Shown piece after piece: positions 35,919 through 45,111 of a stretch of 64,000 nucleotides of DNA; within the stretch, counting starts at the first letter, position 1, and each line of letters begins with the position of its first letter. Below the pieces are notes generated by a model. That model searched no databases. It worked only from the letters and a program-made list of their open reading frames with translations, and was not told the DNA's origin. The DNA lies in NCBI GenBank assembly GCA_024409235.1, contig JAKSUA010000007.1:37103-101102 (forward strand), given 5' to 3'. Source of the DNA: Bacteroidales bacterium (GTDB lineage Bacteria; Bacteroidota; Bacteroidia; Bacteroidales; UBA1715). The position numbers and the translations under genes were made by a program.

Positions 35919-37328
35919 ATGAAGAACATTTGTCTGCATTTTTCAGTTCATCAACCATTTAGATTACGTTCGTATAGGTTTTTTGACATTGGTCAGGATC
36001 ATTATTATTACGATGATTTTTCAAACAAGTCAAATGCGTTGACGATAGCAAAACGTTGTTATGTGCCAATGAACAATTTATTGTTGTCTTTAATTAACGC
36101 TAACAAAAACGCTTTCAAAGTAAGTTTCTCAATAACAGGAAGTGCATTGGAGCAATTTGAAATGTACACTCCTGAAGTAATTGAAGGATTTAAAAAACTT
36201 GCAAAAACAGGTTGTGTGGAATTCGTTGCAGAACCAGATGCACATTCTTTAGCTTCTGTAGCAAATGAGGAAGAATTTGCTTTACAGGTTAAAGAAAATG
36301 TTGAGAAAATATCTTCATTATTTGGCCAGAAACCTAAGGTATTGAAAAACACAGGACTTATTTATTCTGATAGTTTAGGAGAACAAATCTATAAAATGGG
36401 ATTCCAAGCGGTGTTAGCTGAAGGTTCAGACCAAATCTTGGGTTGGAAAAGTCCTAACTATGTATATTGCTGCGATAGAAATCCTCGTTTGAAGGTACTT
36501 CTTCGCAACTATAAGTTAAGTGATGACATTTCTTTACGTTTTTCAAATCAAGGCTGGAGTGAATGGCCGTTGACTTCTGATAAATTTGCAAATTGGGTGA
36601 CTGCATCTTTGGAAAAAGAGGATGTTGTAAACTTGTTTGTTAATTATAAAACTTTCGGGGAATATAATAGAGCCGAATCTGGAATTTTTGACTTCTTCTC
36701 AGCTTTTGTTGCGCTTATTGTTTCAAATAAAAATGTTTCGTTTGCGACTCCTTCGGAAGTGATAGAAAAAACACAGCCAATTTCTGTTTTAAGTGTACCT
36801 CAGTGTGTCTCTAATGCAGATGAGGAAAGAGATTTGTCTGCTTGGTTAGGTAATAATTTGCAGAAACAAGCTTTCGATACAATAAATTCATTACAGCGTT
36901 TGGTTCGTGTGTTGGATAATCCAGCAATGACATCTGATTGGAACAGACTTCAAGCAAGTGAAAATATCTTGTTTATGAGTACAAAGTTCTTTAATCATGA
37001 TGCTGGTTCTACTCCATATCAAACTCCTTATGAAGCATTTATAAACTTTATGAATGTTGTTTCTGACTTTGCAGAACGGTTGAATAAAGTTCCAATGAGT
37101 ACGAAGTTTAGTGCATTGTCTCAGGAAGAAATAGATGCTGAAATAGCAAAACAAACTGAAATATTGAAGGAACTTGAGTCGGCAAAGAAAAAACAACAGG
37201 TAGCAAAACCTGCGAAAAAAGTAGCCTCAAAAAAATCGACAGTAAAGGCAGAAACTAAGAAAGCTGATGCAAAAACAGAGGCAAAAGCGGTGAAAAAAAC
37301 AACAGTAAAGAAAACAACAAAAAAATAA
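35919..37328 (+). CDS. GH57-family protein, probable pseudoenzyme with lysine-rich tail
   Basis: The fold is clearly GH57: VHQPFRLRSYRFFDIG at residues 10-25, and FQAVLAEGSDQILGWKSP near 155-175. The two catalytic motifs are altered. Where GH57 amylases have NTELIY with the nucleophile Glu, this protein has NTGLIY (Gly146). Where they have MDYETFGE with the acid/base Asp, it has VNYKTFGEY (Asn242 and Lys244). Hydrolysis by the normal double-displacement mechanism therefore looks impossible. Residues 416-469 form a Lys/Ala/Thr-rich low-complexity tail. GH57 homologues with incomplete catalytic machinery are known, including in Bacteroidetes. A role as glycogen-binding or regulatory partner of the adjacent synthase and phosphorylase is inference. 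Confidence 0.85.
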   Translation: MKNICLHFSVHQPFRLRSYRFFDIGQDHYYYDDFSNKSNALTIAKRCYVPMNNLLLSLINANKNAFKVSFSITGSALEQFEMYTPEVIEGFKKLAKTGCVEFVAEPDAHSLASVANEEEFALQVKENVEKISSLFGQKPKVLKNTGLIYSDSLGEQIYKMGFQAVLAEGSDQILGWKSPNYVYCCDRNPRLKVLLRNYKLSDDISLRFSNQGWSEWPLTSDKFANWVTASLEKEDVVNLFVNYKTFGEYNRAESGIFDFFSAFVALIVSNKNVSFATPSEVIEKTQPISVLSVPQCVSNADEERDLSAWLGNNLQKQAFDTINSLQRLVRVLDNPAMTSDWNRLQASENILFMSTKFFNHDAGSTPYQTPYEAFINFMNVVSDFAERLNKVPMSTKFSALSQEEIDAEIAKQTEILKELESAKKKQQVAKPAKKVASKKSTVKAETKKADAKTEAKAVKKTTVKKTTKK

Positions 37329-37348
37329 CAATAATTATATAACTGTAA

Positions 37349-39913
37349 ATGGCAGCGAATTTAAATCAAAACAGACATAACGATCCTCAATGGAGAAGTG
37401 TGATCGTACAGTCAACATTCCCAAAGAATTTGCAAGATTTGAGCGTATTGGCAAATAACCTTTGGTGGGCATGGAACTACGAAGCAATGGAATTGTTCCA
37501 GGAAATCGATGAAAAACTTTGGGCAAAAACTCAAAATCCAATCGCAGTATTGAAAGGTATTAGTGCTGAAAGATTGAATCAGTTGGAAAAAGATCAAGAC
37601 TTCATCGCACGTTACAATGCTGTTTTGAAGAAATATAACGATTATATGGCAGCTCAGCCTGATCCAAAAACACCGCGTATTGCATATTTCAGTATGGAAT
37701 ATGGTCTTGATGATTCATTAAAGATTTTCTCTGGTGGTCTTGGTATTTTAGCTGGTGACTATTTGAAAGAAGCAAGTGATACTAACACAAATATGGTTGC
37801 TGTTGGTTTCTTGTATAAATATGGTTATTTTAAACAGACTTTGTCTATTGATGGTGACCAGATGGCTATTTATAATCCTCAAAATCAATCAGAATTGCCA
37901 ATTTCTCCTGTAACAGATGCAAATGGTAATCGTGTGATGATTCAAGTAGGAATGCCTGGTCGTTTGATGCATGCGCAAGTTTGGTTGGTTAAAGTTGGTC
38001 GTATCAAATTGTATTTGATGGATACTGATATTTCAGAAAACCGCGATGATGACAAAAACTGTACTCATGCATTGTATGGTGGTAACAACGAAAACCGTTT
38101 GAAACAAGAAATGTTACTTGGTATTGGTGGTGTTCGTTTATTGGAAGCTGTTGGCGAAAAATGCGAACTTTTCCATTGTAATGAAGGTCACGCAGCATTC
38201 ATTAACTTGGAACGTCTTCGTAAGTTGATTAAACACGAGAGTTATTCTTTCCCTAAAGCATTGGAAATTGTCCGTGGTTCTTCTCTTTACACAACTCACA
38301 CTCCAGTTCCTGCAGGTCACGATTCTTTCCCTGAAGATATGATGATGACTTATCTAGGTCAATTCCCAGAAAGACTTGGTTTAAGCTGGAATGAGTTCAT
38401 GAATCTTGGTAGAATGTATCCTGATAATAACGGAGAATTCTTCTCAATGAGCCATTTTGCAATTTGTACTTCTTGTGGAGTAAATGGTGTAAGCCGTCTT
38501 CACGGAGAAGTTTCTAAGAAAATGTTCAAAAACTTGTGGCCAGGTTACACTGTAGAGGAATCTCCAATTGGATATGTAACAAATGGTGTTCACTATGGAA
38601 CTTGGACTTCTAAAGCTTGGCAAAAGCTTCATAAAGAAACATTTGGTGAAGGTTTCTTGAGTGATATGTCAAACAGTGCATTGTGGAACAAAATTTATGA
38701 TGTTGCTGATGAAAAGATTTGGGCAATAAAAGAATCACAACGTGAAAAATTGATTACTTATGCAAAAGAATCTTTGCGTAAATCTTGGACTGAAAAATTC
38801 GAGGATCCAAAGAAGATGGTTCGTATAAACCAAACTTTGAATAAGAATACATTGACTATTGGTTTCGCTCGTCGTTTCGCTACTTATAAACGTGCTTACT
38901 TGTTGTTCAGCAACTTAGAACGTTTGAGCAAAATCGTTAACAATCCTGATTACCCAGTACAATTCGTATTTGCAGGTAAAGCTCACCCAGCAGATAAACC
39001 AGGACAAGATATTATCAAGGAAATCGTTCGTATTTCAAAATTGCCAGAATTCTTGGGTAAGATTATCTTCTTGGAAAACTACGATATGAACCTTGCAAAA
39101 CAATTAGTTCAAGGTGTAGATATTTGGATGAACACTCCAACACGTCCATTGGAAGCTTCTGGTACATCTGGTATGAAAGCTGTAATGAACGGTGCGATGA
39201 ACTTCAGTGTGCTTGATGGATGGTGGTGCGAAGGTTACCGCGAAGGTGCTGGATGGGCATTGCCAGAAAAACGTACATATCAAAACCAAGATTTGCAAAA
39301 CAAACTTGATTCTGAAATGATCTATACTACTTTGGAAAACGAAATCGTTCCATTGTTCTATGATCGTGGTGTAGATGATATTCCTCATGGATGGATTGCT
39401 TACATGAAAAAATGTATTGCCGAAATTGCTCCTGAATTCACTACAAAACGTATGATTGATGATTACAAAGATCGTTACTATACAAAACTTGGAGAACGTA
39501 CAGAAACATTGAAAAAAGACAACTATAAAGTTGTTAATGAACTTGTTGACTGGAAACAAAAAGTTGCAGAAGTCTGGGATCAAATCTACGTAGAATCTGT
39601 AGAAATTGATAAATCAAACGAACCATTCAAATTAGGTCAGCCTTATTCAGGAACAATAAAAGTTGATTTGAAAGGTTTGAAACCTGAAGATATTAGCTTT
39701 GAATTTGTTCTTTCTGAACAAAACGAAGCAGAAGAACGTGAAATCGTTGAATGCAAATCTTTCTCATTCGAAAAAATGGACGGAAATTTAGCTATATATA
39801 GCTTAGCATTTGTCCCAAATCGTTCAGGTATCTTCAATTATGGAGTTAGAATGTATCCTTCTAATAAACAACTTCCATATCGTCAAGATTTTTCTTACTT
39901 GCGTTGGATTTAA
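37349..39913 (+). CDS. glgP: Alpha-glucan (glycogen) phosphorylase, DUF3417 type (GT35)
   Basis: It releases glucose 1-phosphate from alpha-1,4-glucans using pyridoxal phosphate. The N-terminal segment (NLWWAWNYEAMELF near residue 31) is the DUF3417 region typical of the shorter bacterial/archaeal phosphorylases. IAYFSMEYGLDDSLKIFSGG near 110 and THTPVPAGHDSF near 315 are conserved. GTSGMKAVMNGAMNFSVLDG near 604 carries the PLP-binding lysine. The C-terminal 100 residues form a beta-rich extension. The length of 854 is normal for this type. It is the last gene of the glycogen cluster and is followed by a strong hairpin. Confidence 0.93.
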   Translation: MAANLNQNRHNDPQWRSVIVQSTFPKNLQDLSVLANNLWWAWNYEAMELFQEIDEKLWAKTQNPIAVLKGISAERLNQLEKDQDFIARYNAVLKKYNDYMAAQPDPKTPRIAYFSMEYGLDDSLKIFSGGLGILAGDYLKEASDTNTNMVAVGFLYKYGYFKQTLSIDGDQMAIYNPQNQSELPISPVTDANGNRVMIQVGMPGRLMHAQVWLVKVGRIKLYLMDTDISENRDDDKNCTHALYGGNNENRLKQEMLLGIGGVRLLEAVGEKCELFHCNEGHAAFINLERLRKLIKHESYSFPKALEIVRGSSLYTTHTPVPAGHDSFPEDMMMTYLGQFPERLGLSWNEFMNLGRMYPDNNGEFFSMSHFAICTSCGVNGVSRLHGEVSKKMFKNLWPGYTVEESPIGYVTNGVHYGTWTSKAWQKLHKETFGEGFLSDMSNSALWNKIYDVADEKIWAIKESQREKLITYAKESLRKSWTEKFEDPKKMVRINQTLNKNTLTIGFARRFATYKRAYLLFSNLERLSKIVNNPDYPVQFVFAGKAHPADKPGQDIIKEIVRISKLPEFLGKIIFLENYDMNLAKQLVQGVDIWMNTPTRPLEASGTSGMKAVMNGAMNFSVLDGWWCEGYREGAGWALPEKRTYQNQDLQNKLDSEMIYTTLENEIVPLFYDRGVDDIPHGWIAYMKKCIAEIAPEFTTKRMIDDYKDRYYTKLGERTETLKKDNYKVVNELVDWKQKVAEVWDQIYVESVEIDKSNEPFKLGQPYSGTIKVDLKGLKPEDISFEFVLSEQNEAEEREIVECKSFSFEKMDGNLAIYSLAFVPNRSGIFNYGVRMYPSNKQLPYRQDFSYLRWI

Positions 39914-39934
39914 TTGTTTAGAAGAAATGTAGTA

Positions 39935-39962
39935 AAAAAGGTTGCCTAAGCAACCTTTTTTT
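39935..39962 (+). terminator. Rho-independent terminator after glgP
   Basis: An 11-bp stem (AAAAAGGTTGC and its complement) with a CTAA loop and a run of seven T residues, 21 bases after the phosphorylase stop. Confidence 0.88.
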
Positions 39963-39980
39963 GTTTGTGTTTATTGCAAA

Positions 39981-40013
39981 AAAAAATCCTGTCAATATTG
40001 GACAGGATTTTTT
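39981..40013 (-). terminator. Terminator for the argG transcript
   Basis: A 13-bp perfect stem (AAAAAATCCTGTC and its complement) around a 7-base loop. On the minus strand it ends in a T run and lies 19 bases beyond the argG stop. It is back to back with the glgP terminator. Confidence 0.85.
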
Positions 40014-40032
40014 ATAAACTATACTATGAAAA

Positions 40033-41223
40033 TTATTTATCGCTAACCGATGTATATAATTTAATTTGGTTTGAAAGAATCTTTGTAAATCCTTTAACAT
40101 CTTCACCAGAGAATGCTGTATTAATTTCGCCATATTGAGCGAATTTAGCTTGCATCAAATCGTATTTAGATTCAATACCTATTACTGTGAAGTTGTATGG
40201 TTTTAATTCAACGAATACTTTACCGCAAACATGTGATTGTGAATTTTCAAGATATTTTTCAATATCACGCATAACTGGTTCTTGGTATTGTGCTTCGTGA
40301 AGCAACATGCCATAGAAGTTAGACAATTGTTCTTTCCAATATAATTGCCATTTTGTAAGGTTATGTTTTTCCAACATGTGATGTGCTTTTATAATCACCA
40401 TTGGAGCAGCAGCTTCGAATGCCACACGACCTTTAATACCAATAATTGTATCACCAATGTGCATATCGCGACCAATTGCATATTTAGATGCAATACTGTT
40501 CAAATTCTTGATGATATCAACTGGATTTTCGTAGATAACACCATCCATTGCAACTAACTCACCTTTTTCGAAAACTAATTCGATTTTACGAGGTTCTTTT
40601 TCTTCTAATTGAGAAGGATATGCATATTCAGGAATTGTTTGTTCTGAATGAAGTGTTTCCTTTCCACCGATACTTGTTCCCCAAATACCTTTGTTGATTG
40701 AATATTCAGCTTTTTTCCAGTCAGAAACTATACCTTCTTTCTTCAAATATTCGATTTCGAATTCACGAGTAAGTTTTTCGTCGCGAACCGGAGTAAGAAT
40801 TTCGATTTCTGGGCAAATTACATTGAATGCAAGGTCAAAACGAACTTGGTCGTTTCCTGCACCTGTACTTCCGTGAATAATATAATCAGCTTTTACATCA
40901 CGTGCATATTGAGCCAAAGCAATTGCTTGGAAAATACGCTCAGAACTTACAGATAGCGGATATGTGTTGTTTTTAAGAATGTTTCCGAAAATCATATAAC
41001 GGATACATTTCTTGTAGTATTCCGAAGAAATATCTATGCAAACATGTTTTGATACACCTAAGTTGAGTGCTTTTTCTTCAACAGTTTTCAATTCTTCTGT
41101 CGAAAAGCCACCTGTATTGATAATTACAGAATGAATGTTGTAGCCTTTTTCCTTGCTGTAATATTTTGCACAATATGAAGTATCCAAACCTCCACTGAAT
41201 GCAAGTACTGCTGTTTTTGCCAT
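40033..41223 (-). CDS. argG: Argininosuccinate synthase
   Basis: ArgG joins citrulline and aspartate with ATP to give argininosuccinate, the penultimate step of arginine synthesis. The N-type ATP pyrophosphatase motif AFSGGLDTSYCAKYY is at residues 8-22. GSTGAGNDQVRFDLAF near 118 and NKGIWGTSIGG near 178 are conserved substrate-binding segments. The length of 396 is normal. It starts 18 bases after the GNAT acetyltransferase gene, so the two form an operon that ends at the hairpin at 39981. Other arg genes such as argC, argD and argH are not in the window. Confidence 0.95.
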   Translation of the reverse strand: MAKTAVLAFSGGLDTSYCAKYYSKEKGYNIHSVIINTGGFSTEELKTVEEKALNLGVSKHVCIDISSEYYKKCIRYMIFGNILKNNTYPLSVSSERIFQAIALAQYARDVKADYIIHGSTGAGNDQVRFDLAFNVICPEIEILTPVRDEKLTREFEIEYLKKEGIVSDWKKAEYSINKGIWGTSIGGKETLHSEQTIPEYAYPSQLEEKEPRKIELVFEKGELVAMDGVIYENPVDIIKNLNSIASKYAIGRDMHIGDTIIGIKGRVAFEAAAPMVIIKAHHMLEKHNLTKWQLYWKEQLSNFYGMLLHEAQYQEPVMRDIEKYLENSQSHVCGKVFVELKPYNFTVIGIESKYDLMQAKFAQYGEINTAFSGEDVKGFTKILSNQIKLYTSVSDK

Positions 41224-41241
41224 AATATATTTTATTTAAAA

Positions 41242-41784
41242 CTATTTTTTTGCTTTTGGATCGAAGACCATACCAGTACATAAACAGTTGGTTCTTCCTG
41301 TTCTTTCTAAAATATCGTAGTTCGCACACGATTCACAACCTTTCCAGAATGCGTCGTCGTCAGTTAGATGCACATAATTTACAGGCACATAACCCAAACT
41401 TGTGTTAATTTTCATAACAGCTTCGCTTGTTGTCAAACCAAAAATCTTTGCGTCTGGGAACAAATCTCTCGAAAGGTTGAACGCTTCTTGCTTAATTCTT
41501 GTAGCCAAACCTTGACCACGGAATTTTGGATTTACAATCAATCCAGAATTTGCAACAAACTGTCCGTGTTGCCAAGTTTCCACATAACAAAAACCTGCAA
41601 TTTCATCGTTTTCGGCAAAAGCAATCACACCTTTACCTTCACGCATTTTCGAAATTATATAATTGGGTGTACGCTGAGCCAATCCGGAATTTTTCGATTT
41701 CGAAGCCTGGTAAATCAAGTCAGAAATGGCTTGTGCATATTTTTCGTGTTCGCTATTTGCACGAACTACTCGTATCTCACTCAT
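41242..41784 (-). CDS. GNAT acyltransferase, candidate N-acylglutamate synthase
   Basis: The GNAT acetyl-CoA-binding fold is shown by VNPKFRGQGLATRIKQEAF near residues 92-110 (the RGxGxA loop). A cysteine-rich C terminus (CESCANYD, TNCLCTGM) may bind a metal. I use the ATG at 41784 (MSEIRVVRANSEHEKYA); the upstream ATG at 41805 would add seven unconserved residues. Bacteroidetes arginine clusters place such a GNAT gene just before argG. To my knowledge the Bacteroides counterpart supplies the first step of arginine synthesis by acylating glutamate. Gene order here supports that role, but the substrate is not proven by sequence. Confidence 0.75.
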   Translation of the reverse strand: MSEIRVVRANSEHEKYAQAISDLIYQASKSKNSGLAQRTPNYIISKMREGKGVIAFAENDEIAGFCYVETWQHGQFVANSGLIVNPKFRGQGLATRIKQEAFNLSRDLFPDAKIFGLTTSEAVMKINTSLGYVPVNYVHLTDDDAFWKGCESCANYDILERTGRTNCLCTGMVFDPKAKK

Positions 41785-41867
41785 AGTATTTATTTGTATT
41801 TGCAAAAATCTAAAAAAAATGGGAAAAATGTACTCGTTTTATGAAAAAGATTCTTGTAGAAAACGTA

Positions 41868-42620
41868 TTAATTCAGTGAATTTTTCAGTTCGGGGTAAAT
41901 ATCCAGAAATCTTTCATATTCCCAGCAGACTGTCATTATGATTTGAAAATCAGAAGTGTGAACAAGAAACTCGTCACTGAAGTTGCAGAAAGCTATGAAT
42001 TTATCAAAATAAGATTCAGGAATATTGGTCATTTCCATTATCATTTTTTTATTGATTTTTTTATTGATAATGAGAATGTTTTCTTTATGACTTAAAAGTT
42101 CCGCTGCTTTTATTGCGTTTCGTGCGTGTCTGTTTGTTGAATTGTAAAATTCTGTGATAGCTCCAGAAATCGTATATGATAGTTGTCCAGGTTGATGATT
42201 ATTAATAGGTAAATATTTCTCCTGTTCCAAGTTAAGATGGAAAGTGTCTTGTATAGGCTTCATATTCAAGACCTTGTTTGTGAGTTCTTCGTAAGAGTAG
42301 GGGAAGTATTTTGTTACAGTTCCAATTTCATAAATTTGTGGTGAAAGGTTGAAAATAAGATTGTTGTCGTTAGTTACAATATGTTTTGCCCAGAAATAGC
42401 CTATAGAAGAAAAAACAAGAGTGTCACCGGGGTGAGTGAAGATATCAAAAAAACCGGATGAGTTTGATTCTGCAATAATATGTCTTGTTGTATTTTCGAT
42501 ATAGACGTGAGAAATTGCAACTTTGGATTCGGAATCAATTATTTTTCCCGAAAACAGTTGTTGGGCGAAGATTTGCGTTGTAGCAAGGAAACAAAGCAAT
42601 GTCGGTAATATTCTTCTCAT
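41868..42620 (-). CDS. Exported protein with carboxypeptidase-like regulatory domain
   Basis: A 250-residue protein with a signal peptide (residues 1-19, ending IFAQ). An N-terminal CarboxypepD_reg-like beta domain follows (FSGKIIDSESKVAISHVYIE, then SSGFFDIFTHPGDTLVFSSI, residues 23-75). That domain is common in Bacteroidetes envelope proteins and at the N termini of TonB-dependent receptors. The remainder has no family I recognise and is not a barrel. It has its own promoter. Function is unknown, most likely periplasmic or envelope-associated. Confidence 0.65.
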   Translation of the reverse strand: MRRILPTLLCFLATTQIFAQQLFSGKIIDSESKVAISHVYIENTTRHIIAESNSSGFFDIFTHPGDTLVFSSIGYFWAKHIVTNDNNLIFNLSPQIYEIGTVTKYFPYSYEELTNKVLNMKPIQDTFHLNLEQEKYLPINNHQPGQLSYTISGAITEFYNSTNRHARNAIKAAELLSHKENILIINKKINKKMIMEMTNIPESYFDKFIAFCNFSDEFLVHTSDFQIIMTVCWEYERFLDIYPELKNSLN

Positions 42621-42634
42621 AAAAACGGAATAAG

Positions 42635-42642
42635 CAAATGTA
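42635..42642 (-). promoter_or_regulatory. Promoter -7 element for the exported CarboxypepD_reg protein
   Basis: On the minus strand this reads TACATTTG, matching TAnnTTTG, 15 bases before the start codon, so the leader would be very short. It forms a divergent promoter pair with the element at 42708. Confidence 0.45.
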
Positions 42643-42707
42643 GTTTTTTTTATGCTAATAGGGAAATAAAAGCTTCTTTTTTAATGAATGATTTAAACTA
42701 ATTTTTC

Positions 42708-42715
42708 TATTTTTG
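42708..42715 (+). promoter_or_regulatory. Promoter -7 element for the surface-polysaccharide operon
   Basis: TATTTTTG matches TAnnTTTG and lies 39 bases before the first gene of the polysaccharide locus, predicting a leader of about 33 bases. No -33 TTG is evident. Confidence 0.55.
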
Positions 42716-42754
42716 TAAGAACATTTTGTGTAAAATACACTTCAATAATTTAGA

Positions 42755-44023
42755 ATGATGGAACAGACAAAGATTTGTGTAATAGGCTTGGGATACGTTG
42801 GCTTGCCTTTAGCCCGTTTGTTTTCAACTAAATATCAGACTGTTGGTTTTGATATGAATCAAAATCGTGTGGATGCATTGATGAAAGGTCATGATGCGAC
42901 ACTTGAAGTTAGTGATGAATTATTGCAATCTGCTATAAAAAATGGTTTTAAGTGTACTGCGAATATAGAAGATATTCGTAATTGTAACTTTTATGTTGTG
43001 GCAGTTCCAACTCCAGTGGATGAAAATAATAATCCTGATTTGACACCTTTGTATGGAGCAAGCACAACGGTAGGAAAAGTTATTTCTAAAGGAGATATCG
43101 TTGTTTATGAGTCAACTGTTTATCCTGGAGTTACAGAAGATGAGTGTATTCCTGTTGTGGAAAAGGTTTCTGGATTGAAATTTAATGTTGATTTTTTTGC
43201 AGGATATTCGCCAGAACGTATCAATCCGGGAGATAAGTTACATACTGTAGAAAAAATTAAAAAGGTAACTTCAGGTTCAACTCCGGAAATAGGTAAAAAA
43301 GTTAACGAAATCTATAGCTCAGTTATAACGGCAGGTACGCATCTGGCCCCGTCGTTAAAAGTTGCAGAGGCTGCAAAGGTTATAGAAAATTCTCAAAGAG
43401 ATATAAATATTGCATTCGTAAATGAGTTGTCAAAGATATTTACAGCGTTGGGAATTGATACGAACGATGTGTTGGAAGCAGCTTCGACAAAATGGAATTT
43501 CTTGCCGTTTAAGCCAGGGCTTGTTGGCGGACATTGCATAGGTGTTGATCCGTATTATTTAGCTCAGTGTGCTCAACGTCATGGATATAATCCGGAAATT
43601 ATTCTTGCCGGAAGACGAATGAATGATGGCATGGGTGAATATGTTGCAAATCAGACAATAAAATTAATGTTGAAGAAAGGAATTCAGGTTTTGAATAGTA
43701 AAGTTCTTATTCTTGGATTTACTTTTAAAGAAAATTGTCCTGATGTTCGTAATACAAAGGTTATTGATATATACAAAGCATTAAAAGAATATAATTTGAA
43801 TATTACTGTTTATGATCCATGGGCAAATCCGTCAATAGTGGAACATGAATATGGTATTCAGGTGGTAAATGAATTGCCGGCAGAAAAATTCGATGCAGCA
43901 ATCGCGGCTGTGGCACATAAAGAGTTTGAATCTGTTGATGTGCAGAGTTTGTTGCAGAAGGATCACGTCGTATTTGATGTGAAAGGTACTTTAAATAGAG
44001 AAATTATAGACGGAAGATTATAA
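42755..44023 (+). CDS. UDP-N-acetylhexosamine 6-dehydrogenase (TviB/WbpO/WecC family)
   Basis: It oxidises the C6 hydroxyl of a UDP-HexNAc to a uronic acid with NAD. The Rossmann motif ICVIGLGYVGLPLARLF starts near residue 7. FAGYSPERINPGDKLHT near 150 is typical of the TviB/WbpO/WbpA group rather than classical WecC. GGHCIGVDPYYL near 258 carries the catalytic cysteine. The length of 422 is normal. The 2-epimerase gene begins one base after the stop. With that enzyme and a WecG-type transferase, the product is plausibly UDP-ManNAcA or UDP-GlcNAcA. Confidence 0.88.
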   Translation: MMEQTKICVIGLGYVGLPLARLFSTKYQTVGFDMNQNRVDALMKGHDATLEVSDELLQSAIKNGFKCTANIEDIRNCNFYVVAVPTPVDENNNPDLTPLYGASTTVGKVISKGDIVVYESTVYPGVTEDECIPVVEKVSGLKFNVDFFAGYSPERINPGDKLHTVEKIKKVTSGSTPEIGKKVNEIYSSVITAGTHLAPSLKVAEAAKVIENSQRDINIAFVNELSKIFTALGIDTNDVLEAASTKWNFLPFKPGLVGGHCIGVDPYYLAQCAQRHGYNPEIILAGRRMNDGMGEYVANQTIKLMLKKGIQVLNSKVLILGFTFKENCPDVRNTKVIDIYKALKEYNLNITVYDPWANPSIVEHEYGIQVVNELPAEKFDAAIAAVAHKEFESVDVQSLLQKDHVVFDVKGTLNREIIDGRL

Positions 44024-44024
44024 T

Positions 44025-45107
44025 ATGAATGTTACTATAATAGCTGGAGCTCGTCCAAATTTCATGAAAATTGCTCCTTTGATTCATGCAATACAAAGAG
44101 CGCAATCAAATGGAAAAGATATTTCTTATAGACTTGTACATACTGGTCAGCACTATGACAAGAATATGAGCGATACTTTTTTTGAGGAATTAAATATTCC
44201 GACTCCAAATGTGAATTTGGGAATTGGTGGCGGAACTCAGGCTGAGCAGACGGCAGGTATAATGGTAGCATTTGAAAAGGAGTTGCTTGCAAATCCAACT
44301 GATTTAGTGATTGTTGTCGGTGATGTGACATCAACAATGGCTTGTTCAATAGTTGCTAAAAAACTTAATACAAAAGTAGCTCATATAGAAGCTGGAATTC
44401 GTAGCTGGGACTTAACAATGCCAGAAGAAATTAACCGTATGGTTACGGATTCTATTGCTGATTTATATTTCACAACATCGGAGGTTGCAAATACAAATTT
44501 ACGTAATCTGGGAGCTAAGCCTGAACAAATTAATTTTGTGGGTAACGTAATGATAGATACGTTGTTAGCTAATGAATCAAGATTTGTAAAGCCTGCAATT
44601 TATGACACATTACATTTGCAAGAAAAACAATATTTGATGTTGACAATGCATCGTCCTGCAAATGTTGACGAAGCCAGTAAACTTCAGAAGACAATGCAGG
44701 AAATTGTTAATAATGTACATGGTTTGCCGATAATATTTCCTATACATCCTCGTACTGCAAAGATTTTTAAAGATTTAGGTATTGAAGCAGAGAATTTGTT
44801 CATAACAGAACCTATGGGATATTTGGAATTTAATTACATGGTAAAACATTCGTTGGCTGTGGTAACCGATTCTGGAGGAATAACAGAGGAAACTACAGTG
44901 ATGGGGGTCCCATGTATAACATTGCGTGACAATACAGAACGCCCAGAAACATGTACTGTTGGAACCAATGAACTGATTGGAACCAATCCGTCTGCAATAA
45001 AACCTACACTGGAGAAACTGTTTTCTGGCAATTGGAAAAAAGGTGGCATTCCAGAATTATGGGATGGTAAGGCTGCAGAAAGAATAGTGGAAATTTTGAC
45101 AAGATAA
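44025..45107 (+). CDS. wecB: UDP-N-acetylglucosamine 2-epimerase (non-hydrolysing)
   Basis: It interconverts UDP-GlcNAc and UDP-ManNAc. Family motifs are clear: GARPNFMKIAPLIHAI at residues 8-23, HTGQHYDKNMSDTFF near 41, HIEAGIRSWDLTMPEEINR near 121, and VTDSGGITEETTVMGVPCI near 283. The length of 360 is normal. It is tightly coupled to the dehydrogenase and is followed after 4 bases by the WecG/TagA transferase, so it probably supplies the ManNAc-type sugar transferred in the next step. An epimerase acting on a uronic acid derivative (WbpI-like) is possible. Confidence 0.9.
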   Translation: MNVTIIAGARPNFMKIAPLIHAIQRAQSNGKDISYRLVHTGQHYDKNMSDTFFEELNIPTPNVNLGIGGGTQAEQTAGIMVAFEKELLANPTDLVIVVGDVTSTMACSIVAKKLNTKVAHIEAGIRSWDLTMPEEINRMVTDSIADLYFTTSEVANTNLRNLGAKPEQINFVGNVMIDTLLANESRFVKPAIYDTLHLQEKQYLMLTMHRPANVDEASKLQKTMQEIVNNVHGLPIIFPIHPRTAKIFKDLGIEAENLFITEPMGYLEFNYMVKHSLAVVTDSGGITEETTVMGVPCITLRDNTERPETCTVGTNELIGTNPSAIKPTLEKLFSGNWKKGGIPELWDGKAAERIVEILTR

Positions 45108-45111
45108 AATT

